64,000 nt of DNA from NCBI RefSeq assembly GCF_003858655.1, contig NZ_RQXV01000014.1, forward strand, positions 61,964 through 125,963, given 5' to 3'. Numbering within the stretch: the first letter of the stretch is position 1; every line of letters starts with the position of its first letter. Below the pieces are notes generated by a model. That model was not told the origin of the DNA. It saw only the letters and a program-made list of their open reading frames with translations, and did no database searches. A program made the translations under genes and the position numbers. The DNA comes from Amphritea balenae. Lineage in GTDB: Bacteria; Pseudomonadota; Gammaproteobacteria; Pseudomonadales; Balneatricaceae. Of the stretch, positions 55,691 through 63,953 are shown piece after piece.

Positions 55691-56038
55691 TTAGAACGGA
55701 ACGTCGTCATCGAATGCCGGCGGGGAATCATGATCAAAAGCCGGTGTCTGATCGAATCCGGCATCTACAGGGTTGCCGGTCTGGATTTTCCAGGCCTGCA
55801 GGTTATTAAAATACCGGCCATTATATTCGCGACCACGAATATCAAAAGTAACAGTGACTTCCTGCCCAGGCTGAAGACGATCAAGCAAGCTTACCTTGTC
55901 CTGTACAAATTCCAGATTAATTTCCTGCGGATACTTGCCATCCTCAACAGTGACAACCATTTCACGCTTAGTAAAACCACTATTGAATGTCTGAGCATCC
56001 TGAATCAATTTAACCTTACCGGTCAACTCGTAAGCCAT
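55691..56038 (-). CDS. DUF3127 protein with SSB-like acidic C-terminal tip
   Basis: The 115-residue protein starts with the DUF3127 domain: YELTGKVKLIQDAQTFNSGF, PQEINLEFVQDKVSLLD, VTVTFDIRGREYNGRYFNNLQAWKI. It is beta-rich and OB-fold-like. The C-terminal 30 residues are acidic and disordered and end DDDVPF, almost the DDDIPF tip by which E. coli SSB recruits partner proteins. Single-stranded DNA binding and SSB-partner recruitment are therefore plausible, though unproven. It lies just outside the distal end of the integron array. Confidence 0.85.
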   Translation of the reverse strand: MAYELTGKVKLIQDAQTFNSGFTKREMVVTVEDGKYPQEINLEFVQDKVSLLDRLQPGQEVTVTFDIRGREYNGRYFNNLQAWKIQTGNPVDAGFDQTPAFDHDSPPAFDDDVPF

Positions 56039-56214
56039 TACCTGTACCTTGTATTAAACGAAGCGCTTGCCCCGATTTGTTTAGCCTGAAAGACCGATAT
56101 CTTCTGATACTCCCCAGAAGTTAGCGAGCCTGACAAAAAGTGCCCTATGAAAAGTAAGCAGTCTATTTTAACCGAGTTAATTGTCAACTAAAGGTGATAC
56201 TGTTTATTCAGAAT

Positions 56215-56341
56215 GATAGCGCCGCCTTAAGCGGATAAAGCTAGCGAAGCGCAAAATAAAGAAAGCGAAGCAAAAAAATAAAGATAGTGAAGCACAAAAC
56301 AAAGATAACTGTTTTTGTTCTGCTTGCAGGCCTTGTTATGC
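56215..56341 (-). repeat. attC site 1, degenerate, distal end of array
   Basis: In gene direction it opens GCATAACAAGGCC and closes CCGCTTAAGGCGGCGCTATC. The closing core has GCTA in place of GTTA, so recombination may be impaired. The centre has repeats of GCTTCGCT and AAAGATA type. Confidence 0.7.
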
Positions 56342-56359
56342 TTTTCGTCTTGTTAAAGA

Positions 56360-56935
56360 CTAAGCCGGCTTTTCTTTGCGGGCTAACATATCCATAAACT
56401 TTTCAAATCGCCTCTGCCTGGTTTCCGGTTTCTTCGCACTGGTTAATCCGTGCGCGATGACATAACGATTCGCTTTAGTCAGCGTTTCAAAGAACTGTTT
56501 TTCCTTCGGCTTGCTCTCCAGTGCTGCCAGAAAATCCGCTGGCACTTTCATTTCACTTACCACATAGGCGTTCTCCCACCGGCCATCCGCTTTGGCAGCA
56601 CGAACCTGCACCAGCCCAGGCTCCGTCATCCGGCCCTCGTTTATCAAACGCTCTACATGCTCCCGGTTCCGTTTCGACCAGTTGCTGCGCGCTTTTCTTG
56701 GCGTAATCCGCTGAAGATAGGACTGGTCATCGATTGACTTCTTAATACCATCGATCCAGCCCCAGCACAGCGCCTCAACCACGACATCATCCCAGGTTAC
56801 ACTGGCAATCCCTGTCTTTTTCTTGAACATCTTCACCCACAGCTCAGTTTCGGTGGCGTGGTTCGCCTTGAGCCACCCGCCGAGATCTTCCGGCGCTGCA
56901 AAGGTCATGATTTTCGATGTATCGGGTTCAGGCAT
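56360..56935 (-). CDS. YdeI/OmpD-associated family protein
   Basis: The 191-residue protein has the YdeI signature: GWLKANHATETELWVKMFKKKTG, VTWDDVVVEALCWGWIDGIKK and the basic motif RITPRKARSNWSKRNREHVERLI. The C-terminus includes the helical FFETLTKANRYVIAHGL followed by a basic region (KPETRQRRFEKF), common in this family. Relatives protect against cationic peptides in enterobacteria, but the mechanism is unclear. It is the most distal cassette of the integron array and the oldest if insertion is at attI. The start at 56935 looks normal. Confidence 0.88.
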   Translation of the reverse strand: MPEPDTSKIMTFAAPEDLGGWLKANHATETELWVKMFKKKTGIASVTWDDVVVEALCWGWIDGIKKSIDDQSYLQRITPRKARSNWSKRNREHVERLINEGRMTEPGLVQVRAAKADGRWENAYVVSEMKVPADFLAALESKPKEKQFFETLTKANRYVIAHGLTSAKKPETRQRRFEKFMDMLARKEKPA

Positions 56936-56953
56936 AAACTAGATTCTCTTTGG

Positions 56954-57010
56954 TATAACGCATTAATAGACGACGCGCTTTTTTTACACGACTATTGGAG
57001 GCCTTTTATG
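56954..57010 (-). repeat. attC site 2, short and degenerate
   Basis: In gene direction it opens with ATAAAAGGCC and closes with GCGTTATA. The arms CCAATAG / CTATTA pair. The opening core lacks the C of TAAC. Confidence 0.55.
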
Positions 57011-57035
57011 GCCGGAACGATTATTGAGCAACTTA

Positions 57036-57596
57036 TTATGATTGTGGCTGGGGAATCTTATATTCGTAAAAGACAACGCTATTGTCTCCCCCCGTTTGCT
57101 CAACAAAGCCTAACTTTTTAAGTAAGTTAGCCGAGGCGATATTAGATGGAGCAACGCCCCCGATAAGCTTAACCCATTGCTCTGTTTTTGAAGATTTCAA
57201 AATAAAACCCTGAAGCAACTCATTGGCTAAACCTTTGCCCCAATATTCTTCACTCAGTAAATAACCAATATGAGCATCCCGACCATTTTCGACAACTGCA
57301 AACAGGAACCCAATTAAACTATCCTCTACAGACTTACCCTCTATAAACTTACCCTCTACAGACTTATCCTCTGCATACTTAACCAAAAACAACCGGCTTT
57401 CCGACAACATACGCGCTAACCAAGCCTGAGCTTTCTCTTGCGAGTCGATGCCATGAAAGTAACCTGGAAGATGCTTAACAACTGATGGTGTAAGGATTTC
57501 AGGTATACGATTAAGCAAGACCTCACGCTCGGACAAGCCAATATCACCCGGAACTTCAAATACTTTCAATCTTGAACTTTCAAATGATAAAGCCAT
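57036..57596 (-). CDS. GNAT-family N-acetyltransferase cassette gene
   Basis: The 186-residue protein has the RimJ/RimL-type GNAT layout. SSRLKVFEVPGDIG begins strand 1, and LIGFLFAVVENGRDAHIGYLLSEEYWGKGLANELLQGFI contains the acetyl-CoA-binding loop. GGVAPSNIASANLLKKLGF is the conserved C-terminal motif. An unusual insertion near residue 75-94 (KSVEGKFIEGKSVED) is encoded by four 15-bp tandem repeats. It may acetylate an amine-bearing small molecule or protein. Confidence 0.85.
   Translation of the reverse strand: MALSFESSRLKVFEVPGDIGLSEREVLLNRIPEILTPSVVKHLPGYFHGIDSQEKAQAWLARMLSESRLFLVKYAEDKSVEGKFIEGKSVEDSLIGFLFAVVENGRDAHIGYLLSEEYWGKGLANELLQGFILKSSKTEQWVKLIGGVAPSNIASANLLKKLGFVEQTGGDNSVVFYEYKIPQPQS
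57323..57382 (-). repeat. Four tandem 15-bp repeats inside the acetyltransferase gene
   Basis: Units on the plus strand are CCTCTACAGACTTAC, CCTCTATAAACTTAC, CCTCTACAGACTTAT and CCTCTGCATACTTAA. Each adds five residues, so copy-number change keeps the frame. Confidence 0.8.
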
Positions 57597-57622
57597 GCAG
57601 CTTACCTGTTTTTATAAAAACC

Positions 57623-57687
57623 ATAACGCCTGCGTCACGGGTGGCGAAAAGCGCAGCTTTTTGATCCCGTGCACGCACTTGTTAGGT
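57623..57687 (-). repeat. attC site 3
   Basis: On the plus strand it runs from ATAACGCCTGCGTCACGGG to CCCGTGCACGCACTTGTTAG; the outer arms are well paired. Confidence 0.8.
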
Positions 57688-57708
57688 TTTCGAACTTGGG
57701 TTTAGCGG

Positions 57709-59403
57709 CTAGTCTACGAGTGCAAGAGGCTTGACAATAACATCAACACCCGTCAATAGACTTATGTTTTTAACCATATTTCCTTCGACGTTCACGATTT
57801 CATCGCTGAGCCTAATCTTCGGGTCAACAATCTTCACTTCAACGCCATTGACAGCTTTGAGTTCCTCTTGCACTTTGGCTAACACTTTGAGCTTCAGCTC
57901 TTCTATTCTAGGACCGAGTTTAAATTTCATCTTTTCCTCGATACTTGCTTCTAGATGCTGTTTTATTAAGTTAACGACAGCCGCATAAGCCGGGTTTTCA
58001 AGCTTCCCATTTATCTTGACCTTCTCCAGCGAAAAAACATGGTTCTCTGAAATGACAGGTAGCGCGGTCAAGTAAATAGTGCCAGAAGGCTTGAAAAACG
58101 ATCCGACTTCAAGCTTGAAATCTATGCCGATAACAATTTTCTCTTTGTTCGGGTAAATTTCAATACCCTTTAGCGACACCTCTGCATCTGAAATCTCATC
58201 TTGCGTTTTGATGAGAGCGTTTAATTCTGACTCGATGGTGCCTTTTTTAGCATCTAATATCGTGTGAAGCTCTTTATAAGGGATAACAAATGGAAGATTT
58301 ATATCTATTATATTTTCAATGCCACTTGAGGGGGTGAGCTGTGGAATACCAATTGTTTTAGGTGTATAGCCAAATTCGACTCCCATTTTCAATTTTGCGC
58401 CAATGGACATTTCAAGATTTTTGTCGGAGAAAAAGATATTGGGTGAAAAAATATCAATGGGCTGAATTCCGAATGAGTAATCCCCATGTTCTGTACTAAT
58501 TCTCGCGTTAGAAGGCACAGAAAGCTTGTCAATTTCATTCTTGATAGTAGCGCAATCTATGGCTCCCTCAATAGCTTTAGTTACCATTGGCTGAAGCCCG
58601 AGGTTAGCAATCTGTGCTGCAACGTTGAAGTCAAGCCAAGTGTTTCCGACTATTTCAATTCTAGGTCCTTTTTCCCAGTCAATATACGTATCAACTGAAA
58701 GTACCGGGCACCACTCCCTATTGAAGTTGAGTCCGACAAGAAACTCTACATTAACATCGACATCAAAATTTTTATTATCAAGCAATCCAATTTTAGCAAT
58801 GTCGCCTCGGAAGCCTGCTTTGCCTTTGGCAGTTATAGGCACAGTGATCTTAAGCTTATTCCCTGCAATACCTTCGAACTCAATTTTTCTAGCTAGACCA
58901 ACTTCGTATTTCGCCTTGTAACCGATATCAACTTTAGCACTTGAATATATCCATTTGCTCGGGTGATAGAGAGGGTCTTTCGTTTTTATCCACTTTCTCG
59001 GGTGATAAAGAGGATTTTTCGTTTTTACACATCTTTTGTCTTTAATAAAACCCGCATTGTATGAAACGCATTTCTCTATCCATTTATTCGGATTGTACAG
59101 CGGATCTTTCGTTTTTATCCATTCTCTTGGGTGATATAAGGGGTCATTGGTTTTTAGAGTATAGGTTTCGCTAAATTCTCCTTTCTCCTCACCAGAAATT
59201 GGGGAAGAGAATTTACTTTCGATAACCTTTTCTACCTCATCTAAATTAACTCCTACTTTAATCGCCAATGAGCTGTCAGGAATCTCGTATTTGTATTCTT
59301 GATATTGCCGTTCCGGTTTTACGCCAATACTTCCAATATTGTCACAGCCCGTTATGGCTAGTAGCGATGCGGCTATCGATAAAGCTCGTAATAGTTTTTT
59401 CAT
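57709..59403 (-). CDS. DUF4403-family lipoprotein with PLYHP repeats
   Basis: The 564-residue protein has a lipoprotein signal (LLRALSIAASLLAITGC, Cys20). It then matches DUF4403, a family of large lipid-binding-like periplasmic proteins with two tubular-fold repeats (late motif VSLKGIEIYPNKEKIVIGIDFKLE). Residues about 88-150 contain five copies of a DPLYHPxxWI-type motif. The typical DUF4403 protein is slightly shorter, so this insert is the odd part. It is probably anchored in the outer membrane. It is a cassette gene. Confidence 0.8.
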   Translation of the reverse strand: MKKLLRALSIAASLLAITGCDNIGSIGVKPERQYQEYKYEIPDSSLAIKVGVNLDEVEKVIESKFSSPISGEEKGEFSETYTLKTNDPLYHPREWIKTKDPLYNPNKWIEKCVSYNAGFIKDKRCVKTKNPLYHPRKWIKTKDPLYHPSKWIYSSAKVDIGYKAKYEVGLARKIEFEGIAGNKLKITVPITAKGKAGFRGDIAKIGLLDNKNFDVDVNVEFLVGLNFNREWCPVLSVDTYIDWEKGPRIEIVGNTWLDFNVAAQIANLGLQPMVTKAIEGAIDCATIKNEIDKLSVPSNARISTEHGDYSFGIQPIDIFSPNIFFSDKNLEMSIGAKLKMGVEFGYTPKTIGIPQLTPSSGIENIIDINLPFVIPYKELHTILDAKKGTIESELNALIKTQDEISDAEVSLKGIEIYPNKEKIVIGIDFKLEVGSFFKPSGTIYLTALPVISENHVFSLEKVKINGKLENPAYAAVVNLIKQHLEASIEEKMKFKLGPRIEELKLKVLAKVQEELKAVNGVEVKIVDPKIRLSDEIVNVEGNMVKNISLLTGVDVIVKPLALVD

Positions 59404-59492
59404 AACCCTCTCCAGTACGAATTATTGGTATACCCCAAATTTACTATCTAGTGCTCTATAAGGTAGATGCTACCCAACAACCTCCTAGGAAA

Positions 59493-59548
59493 CCTAACGC
59501 CAAGCAAAGCGGCGCAGCTGCGTCCTTGCTTGTGCGCCTTGTTATATT
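59493..59548 (-). repeat. attC site 4
   Basis: On the plus strand it runs from CTAACGCCAAGCAAAG to CTTGCTTGTGCGCCTTGTTATA, with paired AAGCAA/TTGCTT arms. Confidence 0.8.
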
Positions 59549-59996
59549 ACGACCGCTCATCAAACATTTTCTTAGTAGCCGGCCTAAGAGAAGAGCTATC
59601 TGACATGATAAAACCTGCGCCAGTATGGTACATACTCGTTAAATTCTTAGAGTATCTGAAGTAGTAGGTTTTACCTGACTCGAACTCCCCTTGTAAATTT
59701 CCGCTCTCACGGCCTGGTGCAAATACCACTGATTCTCTCGAAGTAAGGGCGTGACTCCCAGGACCGACAATGAATCGTACGAACTGCCCTGTACCGAGTT
59801 TGCCGACCAATTTACCATCTACGTAGAAAAAAGGTTTTTCGGGGTTCATGGAATGATAAGCAACATCTGTTCGATATATATAAACAATAGATGCGTTGCT
59901 TTCATTTAAAGTCGATGAAGGAACATATGGACTTGTTGATGCGCAACCAGTTAATACAAGAATAATTAATGTAGAGATTAGTAATTTCATTTCCAC
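59547..59996 (-). CDS. DUF2846-type lipoprotein
   Basis: The 149-residue protein has a lipobox (LIILVLTGC). It then shows SIVYIYRTDVAYHSMNPEKPFFYVDGKLVGKLGTGQFVRFIVGPGSHAL, which fits the DUF2846 beta-sandwich family of small lipoproteins, whose function is unknown. The C-terminus (GKTYYFRYSKNL) has the terminal strand typical of these proteins. The frame ends right at attC site 4. The second ATG (MKLLIS) is a possible start. Confidence 0.8.
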   Translation of the reverse strand: MEMKLLISTLIILVLTGCASTSPYVPSSTLNESNASIVYIYRTDVAYHSMNPEKPFFYVDGKLVGKLGTGQFVRFIVGPGSHALTSRESVVFAPGRESGNLQGEFESGKTYYFRYSKNLTSMYHTGAGFIMSDSSSLRPATKKMFDERS

Positions 59997-60006
59997 TCCT
60001 TGGTAA

Positions 60007-60062
60007 TATAACGCTTACAGCAGTTGAGCGCATAGCGCGTCAACTGCCTGTTTTTGTTATGA
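60007..60062 (-). repeat. attC site 5
   Basis: On the plus strand it runs ATATAACGCTTACAGCAGTTGAGCG to CGCGTCAACTGCCTGTTTTTGTTAT; the CAGTTGA/TCAACTG arms pair. Confidence 0.85.
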
Positions 60063-60477
60063 CCTTTAAATTTATTAATTCTGATTGCAACTGGCGAACA
60101 TCATAAAAATACAGCGTAAAATATTTTTTATTTTTCATGCTTAATCTCATGTATGAAAAGAACCAGTAATTCAGAACAAATACTTTTTCTATGTCGCTTA
60201 TCGCAAATTCAATGTAAAGATTGCTGTTGGGGTTGTTGAATTTAAACATTCCCTCAGAGAGAGAAGCCGTTGCTCCTCTGTTATTTTTTGGAAAGTTTCT
60301 AGTCCAGCGCCGCGTCATAAGGGCCATAGAGCCTACAAAAGCAAAAATGAACAATATAACCCCATGTTCAAAACCTAACTCCCACATCAACCAATAAATA
60401 CCCCAGACAACGGCCCCGAATGCAGTCATTATCCAATTGAAAGTGTTTAACTGATTTTCATTCCACTGTACTTGCAT
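60040..60477 (-). CDS. Small membrane protein (cassette gene), unknown family
   Basis: The 145-residue protein has two predicted membrane helices (TFNWIMTAFGAVVWGIYWLMW and HGVILFIFAFVGSMALM) followed by a cytoplasmic, beta-rich domain (FKFNNPNSNLYIEFAISDIEKVFVL). This resembles small PH-like membrane proteins, but no family is certain. The last seven codons and the stop lie inside attC site 5, so the C-terminus KTGS is attC-encoded. Confidence 0.65.
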   Translation of the reverse strand: MQVQWNENQLNTFNWIMTAFGAVVWGIYWLMWELGFEHGVILFIFAFVGSMALMTRRWTRNFPKNNRGATASLSEGMFKFNNPNSNLYIEFAISDIEKVFVLNYWFFSYMRLSMKNKKYFTLYFYDVRQLQSELINLKVITKTGS

Positions 60478-60487
60478 AATCCCTAGT

Positions 60488-60567
60488 CATAACGCCGCGA
60501 GCACGGGCGAGGAGCGCAGCGACTAGTCCAACCCGCTTGTGGGTGTTCTGCCTTGCCTTGTTATAGA
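60488..60567 (-). repeat. attC site 6
   Basis: On the plus strand it runs CATAACGCCGCGAGCACGGG to CCTTGCCTTGTTATAG, about 80 bp. Confidence 0.75.
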
Positions 60568-60832
60568 AGCGAACTGTTGTTTTAACTACTTCCATGTAAT
60601 GTGCCTATGCTCATTAATATTGGGCCAGAACTGCAATGCTGACCCGCTAATAAAAGCCTGCTGGATGGCACACCCGAATGACTGAGAAGGCGGTGCCGAT
60701 TCTGCAAACTTACCTATGGCACCAGGAACGAAATCGCTGAAGAGAATACACAGCACATCCTTGATGCTGGACTGCCAACGGATGGCAGTGATTACCTGAT
60801 AATAGCTGAACTCAGATTAAAAATCTTAGAGC
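60568..60832. other. Cassette without a clear gene (265 bp)
   Basis: No minus-strand frame above about 15 codons starts here. On the plus strand an open stretch without a start codon reads EENTQHILDAGLPT then DGSDYLIIAELRLKILER, which looks protein-like and could be a decayed or antisense gene. It may instead carry a promoter or non-coding RNA. Confidence 0.5.
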
Positions 60833-60890
60833 GCTATAACGCCAAGCTCAGCCGTCGAGGCACGAGGTCAGCTGAAGCTTCTTGTTATGT
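60833..60890 (-). repeat. attC site 7
   Basis: On the plus strand it runs CTATAACGCCAAGCTCAGC to GCTGAAGCTTCTTGTTATGT, with paired AGCTCAGC/GCTGAAGCT arms. Confidence 0.8.
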
Positions 60891-61915
60891 TCCGAGTTTA
60901 GTGTTTGATCAAGAAAGTTCACAATATCAGAGCTTAGCGTCTCATGAAAAGCTCTTCGATCGAACCCGTCTGGATCTTCTCCCACAACTCCCAATTCGTT
61001 TTTCATGGCTTCTGGGAAAGGTGTTATAAACGAATAATGCCCAGCATTTGGAACAGTGCAGTAGGTTAAAAGTTTGGGGTTTCTATAATTTTTGGCGATG
61101 ACTTCAGATTGATATGGCTCAGTCAATTCAGTATCTCTCTCTGCTCTGAGAAGTAGAGCTGGGATATCAACCTTATTTAGGGAATCAGCTGAATTGAACA
61201 GAATGCCAACAGGAGCCATCATCACAATTGCTTTAATCCGTTCGTCACGCAAGTTCTCTATCTTAACTTTCTCGGTTTTATTTTCCCTTGCCAAACCACA
61301 AAAAGGCTCGTTTATTTGCGAGTTTGAAAGACATAAATCCACAATATGGCTGGTATCAGCTTTCCCGCCAGCTACCGCCAACGCCGTATATCCACCGGTT
61401 GAATGTCCAACTACCGCTATTTTTTGAGCGTTGATACTCTCTGACACATTACGGCTAGACAAAATAGCATCAATTGATGCACTAATATGTTGTGGTCTAT
61501 TTTTCCAATTGCTAACCGTCCCTGCAAACTGATTGTTTATATAATTATTCTTTGGATGTAGCGGCATACCAACAACAAAGCCACTTTTTACTAGAGCAAA
61601 CGCAATACTTCTATGTCCTAAATTTGTACCGCCCGAGCCATGTGAAATAACGACCAGAGGAAATTTTCCTTCTGCTACTTTGCCGCCAATGGATAACTCC
61701 ATTTTGAAAGGGCCGAAATTAACTTGCTTTGATGGCGTATCTGAGGGGTAGATCAGTGCAACAGAAAATTGTTCGCCTGTAGCTTTCGACTCAACATCTA
61801 CTTTTTCGTAACCTATGTAAAACTCTCCATTGTTCTTTTGCACCTCTGTTGATTCTGAACATCCAGCTAAAACTGAGAACGCGAAAGCAACGGTAAATAG
61901 TTTAATGTTTTTCAC
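60848..61915 (-). CDS. Alpha/beta-hydrolase lipoprotein (PAF-acetylhydrolase-like)
   Basis: The protein of about 355 residues has a lipoprotein signal (LFTVAFAFSVLAGC). An esterase/lipase fold follows with an oxyanion region FPLVVISHGSGGTNLGHRS, the nucleophile elbow VVGHSTGGYTAL and a late His in NAGHYSFITPF. It probably hydrolyses an ester in the envelope. I choose GTG at 61915 with GGTGA upstream; a TTG four codons earlier is possible. The last ten residues (KLQLTSCLDG) are encoded by attC site 7. Confidence 0.8.
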   Translation of the reverse strand: MKNIKLFTVAFAFSVLAGCSESTEVQKNNGEFYIGYEKVDVESKATGEQFSVALIYPSDTPSKQVNFGPFKMELSIGGKVAEGKFPLVVISHGSGGTNLGHRSIAFALVKSGFVVGMPLHPKNNYINNQFAGTVSNWKNRPQHISASIDAILSSRNVSESINAQKIAVVGHSTGGYTALAVAGGKADTSHIVDLCLSNSQINEPFCGLARENKTEKVKIENLRDERIKAIVMMAPVGILFNSADSLNKVDIPALLLRAERDTELTEPYQSEVIAKNYRNPKLLTYCTVPNAGHYSFITPFPEAMKNELGVVGEDPDGFDRRAFHETLSSDIVNFLDQTLNSEHNKKLQLTSCLDG

Positions 61916-61932
61916 TCTGCTCACCAAAGAAA

Positions 61933-62030
61933 CATAACGCTGCCTTAAGCGGACAAAAGTAGTTGGCTACACTTGTTGAGGCACGAAACAAAGCCAACTG
62001 TTTTAGTTCCGTTTAAAGGCCTTGTTATAT
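61933..62030 (-). repeat. attC site 8
   Basis: On the plus strand it runs ATAACGCTGCCTTAAGCGG to CCGTTTAAAGGCCTTGTTATAT; about 98 bp with AGTTGGCT/AGCCAACT inner arms. Confidence 0.88.
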
Positions 62031-62032
62031 TT

Positions 62033-62896
62033 TTATTCTTCTATGACAACACCTACTTTTTGCTCGCTTCCACAATCTTGACATATAACCCTTGCATGTG
62101 AGTCATCAGAAGCAACCTCTACGGCATAATTCATACTTGTACACTCAGTACATTTTAATGCAGTATCTAGCTCAATATATTTAAGGTATAAATTTTCAAA
62201 TATCGAGACAACAGTACAAGTAAACAGAAGGCATATTTTTGCTTCTGGTATGCTTTTATTTGGCGAATGCACTACTTCAGATGAATGCTCCCATGCCATT
62301 TCCGCCATTTCTTTACAGCGTTTTCTTAATCTTTGATGACTTTTCCCAGGTGCGTATATTGCTACAGCAGCACTTGTTATTCCTTTAAAGTCAGCTGCTT
62401 TTAGATTGTTATCTTTAAGTAAAGTTGGATTTTCATCTGAGATCGATTTCCCAAGGTCTACTAAACACTCTCTACAGGTTAAGCCAATTTTTTGAATATC
62501 TTCAGGTGCTTCAACAACGTTTAGATCTAATGATGCTATGTTTAAACGTCGACTGATTGATTTTATTCTTCCAATATCGAGAGGTAACTCGTTTATCACA
62601 TGTTTAAATGTCAAACTCTCTTTCTGGTGCAATCTTTGAGTAACACCTAAGTGAAACGAAAATGCTTCCTCAGCAGAAAAGTAGTATTCATCTTGAGTGT
62701 ATAAATTCATCGGTGAATTTTCACCCTCTACAACCCACCACCGACTATCTTTTGCTCTCACATTCCAAACATGGATCTCACCATCTCCTTCATCATAGGT
62801 TTTTTCAACTTGCATATCTTTTATAGGGCTAACTTTATAACGTGCCAAGTATGCTGTGATTCGGTTTTCTGCATTTATACGATACTCAGGTGTCAT
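62033..62896 (-). CDS. Cassette protein with C-terminal zinc ribbon, unknown function
   Basis: The 287-residue protein has a beta-rich N-terminal part (IHVWNVRAKDSRWWVVEGENSPMNLYTQDEYYFSAEEAFSFHLGV). A helical middle follows, then a C-terminal zinc ribbon with CTECTSMNYAV and VICQDCGSEQ. I do not recognise the family. The start has AAGGATTATAA upstream. The mixture of N-terminal domain and ribbon may indicate a nucleic-acid- or protein-binding role; no catalytic motif is seen. Confidence 0.65.
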   Translation of the reverse strand: MTPEYRINAENRITAYLARYKVSPIKDMQVEKTYDEGDGEIHVWNVRAKDSRWWVVEGENSPMNLYTQDEYYFSAEEAFSFHLGVTQRLHQKESLTFKHVINELPLDIGRIKSISRRLNIASLDLNVVEAPEDIQKIGLTCRECLVDLGKSISDENPTLLKDNNLKAADFKGITSAAVAIYAPGKSHQRLRKRCKEMAEMAWEHSSEVVHSPNKSIPEAKICLLFTCTVVSIFENLYLKYIELDTALKCTECTSMNYAVEVASDDSHARVICQDCGSEQKVGVVIEE

Positions 62897-62932
62897 TTAT
62901 AATCCTTTTGGTGATGAAAAGAGCATTGAAAA

Positions 62933-63044
62933 TATAACGCCGCCATAAGCCGCCGACGACCAGAGCCGTTTTGGGCTAAACTGGCGCTTGCGCCAAGCCC
63001 AAAAAAGGCGACGGAAGGAGGTCGGTTTGATGGCTTTGTTATAT
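62933..63044 (-). repeat. attC site 9
   Basis: On the plus strand it runs ATATAACGCCGCCATAAGCC to GGTTTGATGGCTTTGTTATATT; about 112 bp, with strongly paired TTGGGCT/AGCCCAA inner arms. Confidence 0.85.
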
Positions 63045-63863
63045 TCAACTCTCAAAGAACGCCCGTATTTCTGCTGCTAACGTTGCAGGTTCTTCTTCAA
63101 TTACTAGATGCCCCGAATCGGGCACAGTGACGAGTTTTGAACCTGGTATTTTACTTTGAAGTAAATAAGCCTGCTCGCAAGGTATCCACTGGTCTTCCTC
63201 ACCCCACAATATGAGAACAGGCGCATTTATCTCATCAAACTTATCCTGAAAGTCATCTGTAAATTTTGAGTCTGCTTGTGCAATTTGTCTGTAAAACGCT
63301 GCCTTACCCTGCTCGCTACTCCATGGCGCCAATATCCCATCAATCGTATCCTGCTCCAATTTTTGATGGGCGGCTGTTTTTACATATGTTTCAACAATTG
63401 CGGAATGGATATAGTCTGGCACACCTGAAAAAGCGCTTTCATGTTTTTCAATATGCTTGAAAAATTGTGAGCCCCAAGGAGATAACGCGACTGGGTCAAT
63501 CACGACAATCTTCCTGTAGTTGCGTTTATCTAAGATATGATTTCTCAATACGGTGGTACCACCAAAATCATGACCAACAATAAAAGGACATTCTACTTCC
63601 CAGTGTTCAACTAAAGCGTCTAACAGCCTATTTTGTATTCCTAGAGAAACATCCGAATCACTCTTGTCTGAATCTCCGTATCCAAGAAGATCAAAGTAGT
63701 AAACTCTGTAATGGCAAGACAAATCTCGAATCAAATGCCTTAAGCTGAATGAAGACCAAGGAGTACCGTGTACTAAAATCAGAGGTTCCCCTTCGCCTTC
63801 GACACCGTATTTAACGTCTCGACTTTCAAATTTAAATGTATGAGGAAGATTCCAATTGCTCAA
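63045..63863 (-). CDS. Alpha/beta hydrolase (haloalkane dehalogenase/esterase-like)
   Basis: The 272-residue soluble hydrolase has an oxyanion motif LILVHGTPWSSFSLRHL, the nucleophile elbow PFIVGHDFGGTTVLRNH (Asp as nucleophile, as in dehalogenases and epoxide hydrolases), an acidic residue in LILWGEEDQWIP and a late His in VPDSGHLVIEEEP. Asp instead of Ser favours a dehalogenase- or epoxide-hydrolase-type reaction. The start is TTG with AAGGAG upstream. It is a cassette gene between attC sites 9 and 10. Confidence 0.85.
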   Translation of the reverse strand: MSNWNLPHTFKFESRDVKYGVEGEGEPLILVHGTPWSSFSLRHLIRDLSCHYRVYYFDLLGYGDSDKSDSDVSLGIQNRLLDALVEHWEVECPFIVGHDFGGTTVLRNHILDKRNYRKIVVIDPVALSPWGSQFFKHIEKHESAFSGVPDYIHSAIVETYVKTAAHQKLEQDTIDGILAPWSSEQGKAAFYRQIAQADSKFTDDFQDKFDEINAPVLILWGEEDQWIPCEQAYLLQSKIPGSKLVTVPDSGHLVIEEEPATLAAEIRAFFES

Positions 63864-63878
63864 TTTTAACTCCTTGAA

Positions 63879-63953
63879 TATAACGCTTCAATAACCGGGC
63901 AGCCGTTAGGCTGTCCGGCGCCGAAGGCGCAAAGTTCATTGATTTGTTAGGAA
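63879..63953 (-). repeat. attC site 10
   Basis: On the plus strand it runs TATAACGCTTCAATAACCGG to AAGTTCATTGATTTGTTAGG, with GGCGCC-centred inner arms. Another cassette begins at higher coordinates. Confidence 0.8.
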
